Shown: positions 63,369 to 64,000 of the stretch, one piece after another
How positions within the stretch are numbered: position 1 is the stretch's first letter
Layout: each line of letters opens with the position of its first letter
Made by a program: the position numbers and the translations under genes
Assembly: GCF_018638295.1 (NCBI RefSeq)
Contig: NZ_JABTTS010000029.1
Location: forward strand, 1 to 64,000
Reading direction: 5' to 3'
Length of the DNA: 64,000 nt
From: Streptomyces sp. CHD11
GTDB taxonomy: Bacteria; Actinomycetota; Actinomycetes; Streptomycetales; Streptomycetaceae
Notes under the pieces: generated by a model
The model's database searches: none
What the model saw: only the letters and a program-made list of their open reading frames with translations
What the model was told of the DNA's origin: nothing

Positions 63369-64000
63369 GTGCACAGAAGCAGACTCACATCCACCAACAC
63401 CCCGAGGCGTCGATCCGGACTGCGCGCCGGCCTCGCCCTGTTCACCGGACTGCTGCTGGCCGTGGGTACCCCGGCGACCGTCGCCGGCGCCCACCCGGGC
63501 CACCCGGAGCACGACGAACCGGCGGCAGCCGAGGGGCAGTTCCAGCAGGTGCCACTCGCCAAGGGCGAGCCCGAGACGGGTGAGCCGATGTCGCTCACCG
63601 TGCTCCCGGACCGCAGCGTGCTGCACACCTCGCGCGACGGCACACTGCGCCTCACCGACCAGGGCGGCGTCACCAAGGTCGCCGGCAGGATCCCCGTCTA
63701 CAGCCACGACGAGGAGGGCCTGCAGGGCGTCGGCGTCGACCCGGACTTCGAGAACAACCGGGCGATCTACCTCTACTACGCCCCGCCGCTCGACACCCCG
63801 GCCGGCGACGCCCCGGAGAACGGCACCGCCGCGGACTTCGCGAAGTTCGACGGCGTCAACCGCCTCTCCCGGTTCGTCCTCAACGCCAACGGCACGCTGA
63901 ACATGGCCAGCGAGAAGAAGGTACTGGACGTCGAGGCCTCCCGCGGTATCTGCTGCCACGTCGGCGGCGACATCGACTTCGACGCCGAGGGCAACCTGTA
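63369..64000 (+). CDS. Secreted sugar dehydrogenase-like protein, partial at window end
   Basis: The first 210 residues are visible. A signal peptide (about 1-43; RAGLALFTGLLLAVGTPATV with cleavage near AGA) is followed by a glucose/sorbosone dehydrogenase-like beta-propeller start: MSLTVLPDRSVLHTSRDGTL, GLQGVGVDPDFENNRAIYLY and GICCHVGGDIDFDAEG. It would oxidise sugars outside the cell, possibly with PQQ. In Streptomyces, similar proteins may carry ThuA or carbohydrate-binding domains further on, but the rest is out of view. The GTG start has a GGAGGG site five bases upstream. Confidence 0.8.
   Translation, partial: MHRSRLTSTNTPRRRSGLRAGLALFTGLLLAVGTPATVAGAHPGHPEHDEPAAAEGQFQQVPLAKGEPETGEPMSLTVLPDRSVLHTSRDGTLRLTDQGGVTKVAGRIPVYSHDEEGLQGVGVDPDFENNRAIYLYYAPPLDTPAGDAPENGTAADFAKFDGVNRLSRFVLNANGTLNMASEKKVLDVEASRGICCHVGGDIDFDAEGNL

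Overview
The window is typical high-GC actinobacterial DNA and almost certainly comes from a Streptomyces chromosome. Evidence for this: very strong third-position G/C, many GTG starts, ATGA/GTGA start-stop overlaps, F420-dependent and DUF5753-type gene families, a complete Streptomyces-style gas vesicle cluster, a CebR-type cellulase operator and an HspR-type HAIR operator. No tRNA, rRNA, CRISPR array, insertion sequence or prophage was recognised. From memory only (no search was run), the order resembles the S. coelicolor SCO6497-SCO6572 interval.

Layout. 1-5.6 kb: an F420-dependent oxidoreductase on the minus strand, then a coupled plus-strand run of a type II NADH dehydrogenase-like flavoprotein with a repetitive tail, transketolase and a stand-alone LigD-type polymerase. 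5.7-11.1 kb: a ten-gene gas vesicle operon gvpO-A-F-G-Y-Z-J-L-S-K, closed by a 22-bp perfect palindrome. 11-18 kb: a methyltransferase, an ABC-F ATPase, stress-type genes (Rv2629/baeRF-like, DJ-1/PfpI, DUF2795) and a SigB-family sigma factor. 18-26 kb: a secreted Pro-rich protein, an aminotransferase-fold protein without its catalytic lysine, two metallo-beta-lactamase-fold hydrolases around a DedA protein, a resolvase-like orphan and a holin-like/phosphodiesterase fusion. 26-29 kb: a MoxR ATPase coupled to a VWA protein that carries two copies of a metallopeptidase-like module.

29-37 kb: OsmC, a glycerophosphodiester phosphodiesterase, an orphan DnaK behind a HAIR operator, two helix-turn-helix regulators, a pterin dehydratase, a methyltransferase and a peptidase S51 protein. 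37-42.5 kb: a divergent pair of secreted cellulases (GH48 and GH6, both with CBM2) around a control region with two CebR-type boxes, a possible 15-residue leader peptide and hairpins. This pair would attack cellulose from both chain ends and be switched on by cellobiose. 42.6-49 kb: a His-rich methyltransferase, an aldo/keto reductase, an acyl-CoA synthetase, a LysR regulator and a divergent BASS transporter. 49-53 kb: fdhD, an OFA-family MFS transporter with its small partner, and a FabH-like ketosynthase.

53-64 kb: a membrane Ser/Thr kinase coupled to a membrane protein with a similar ectodomain, then a sugar locus: ROK regulator, ABC ATPase, permease, Tat/lipoprotein-type binding protein, Gfo/Idh/MocA dehydrogenase and sugar isomerase. 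A secreted dehydrogenase-like gene runs off the window end. Near-identical elements before the ROK gene and before this last gene suggest one regulon. Convergent gene pairs are commonly separated by long perfect palindromes, a strong feature of this stretch.
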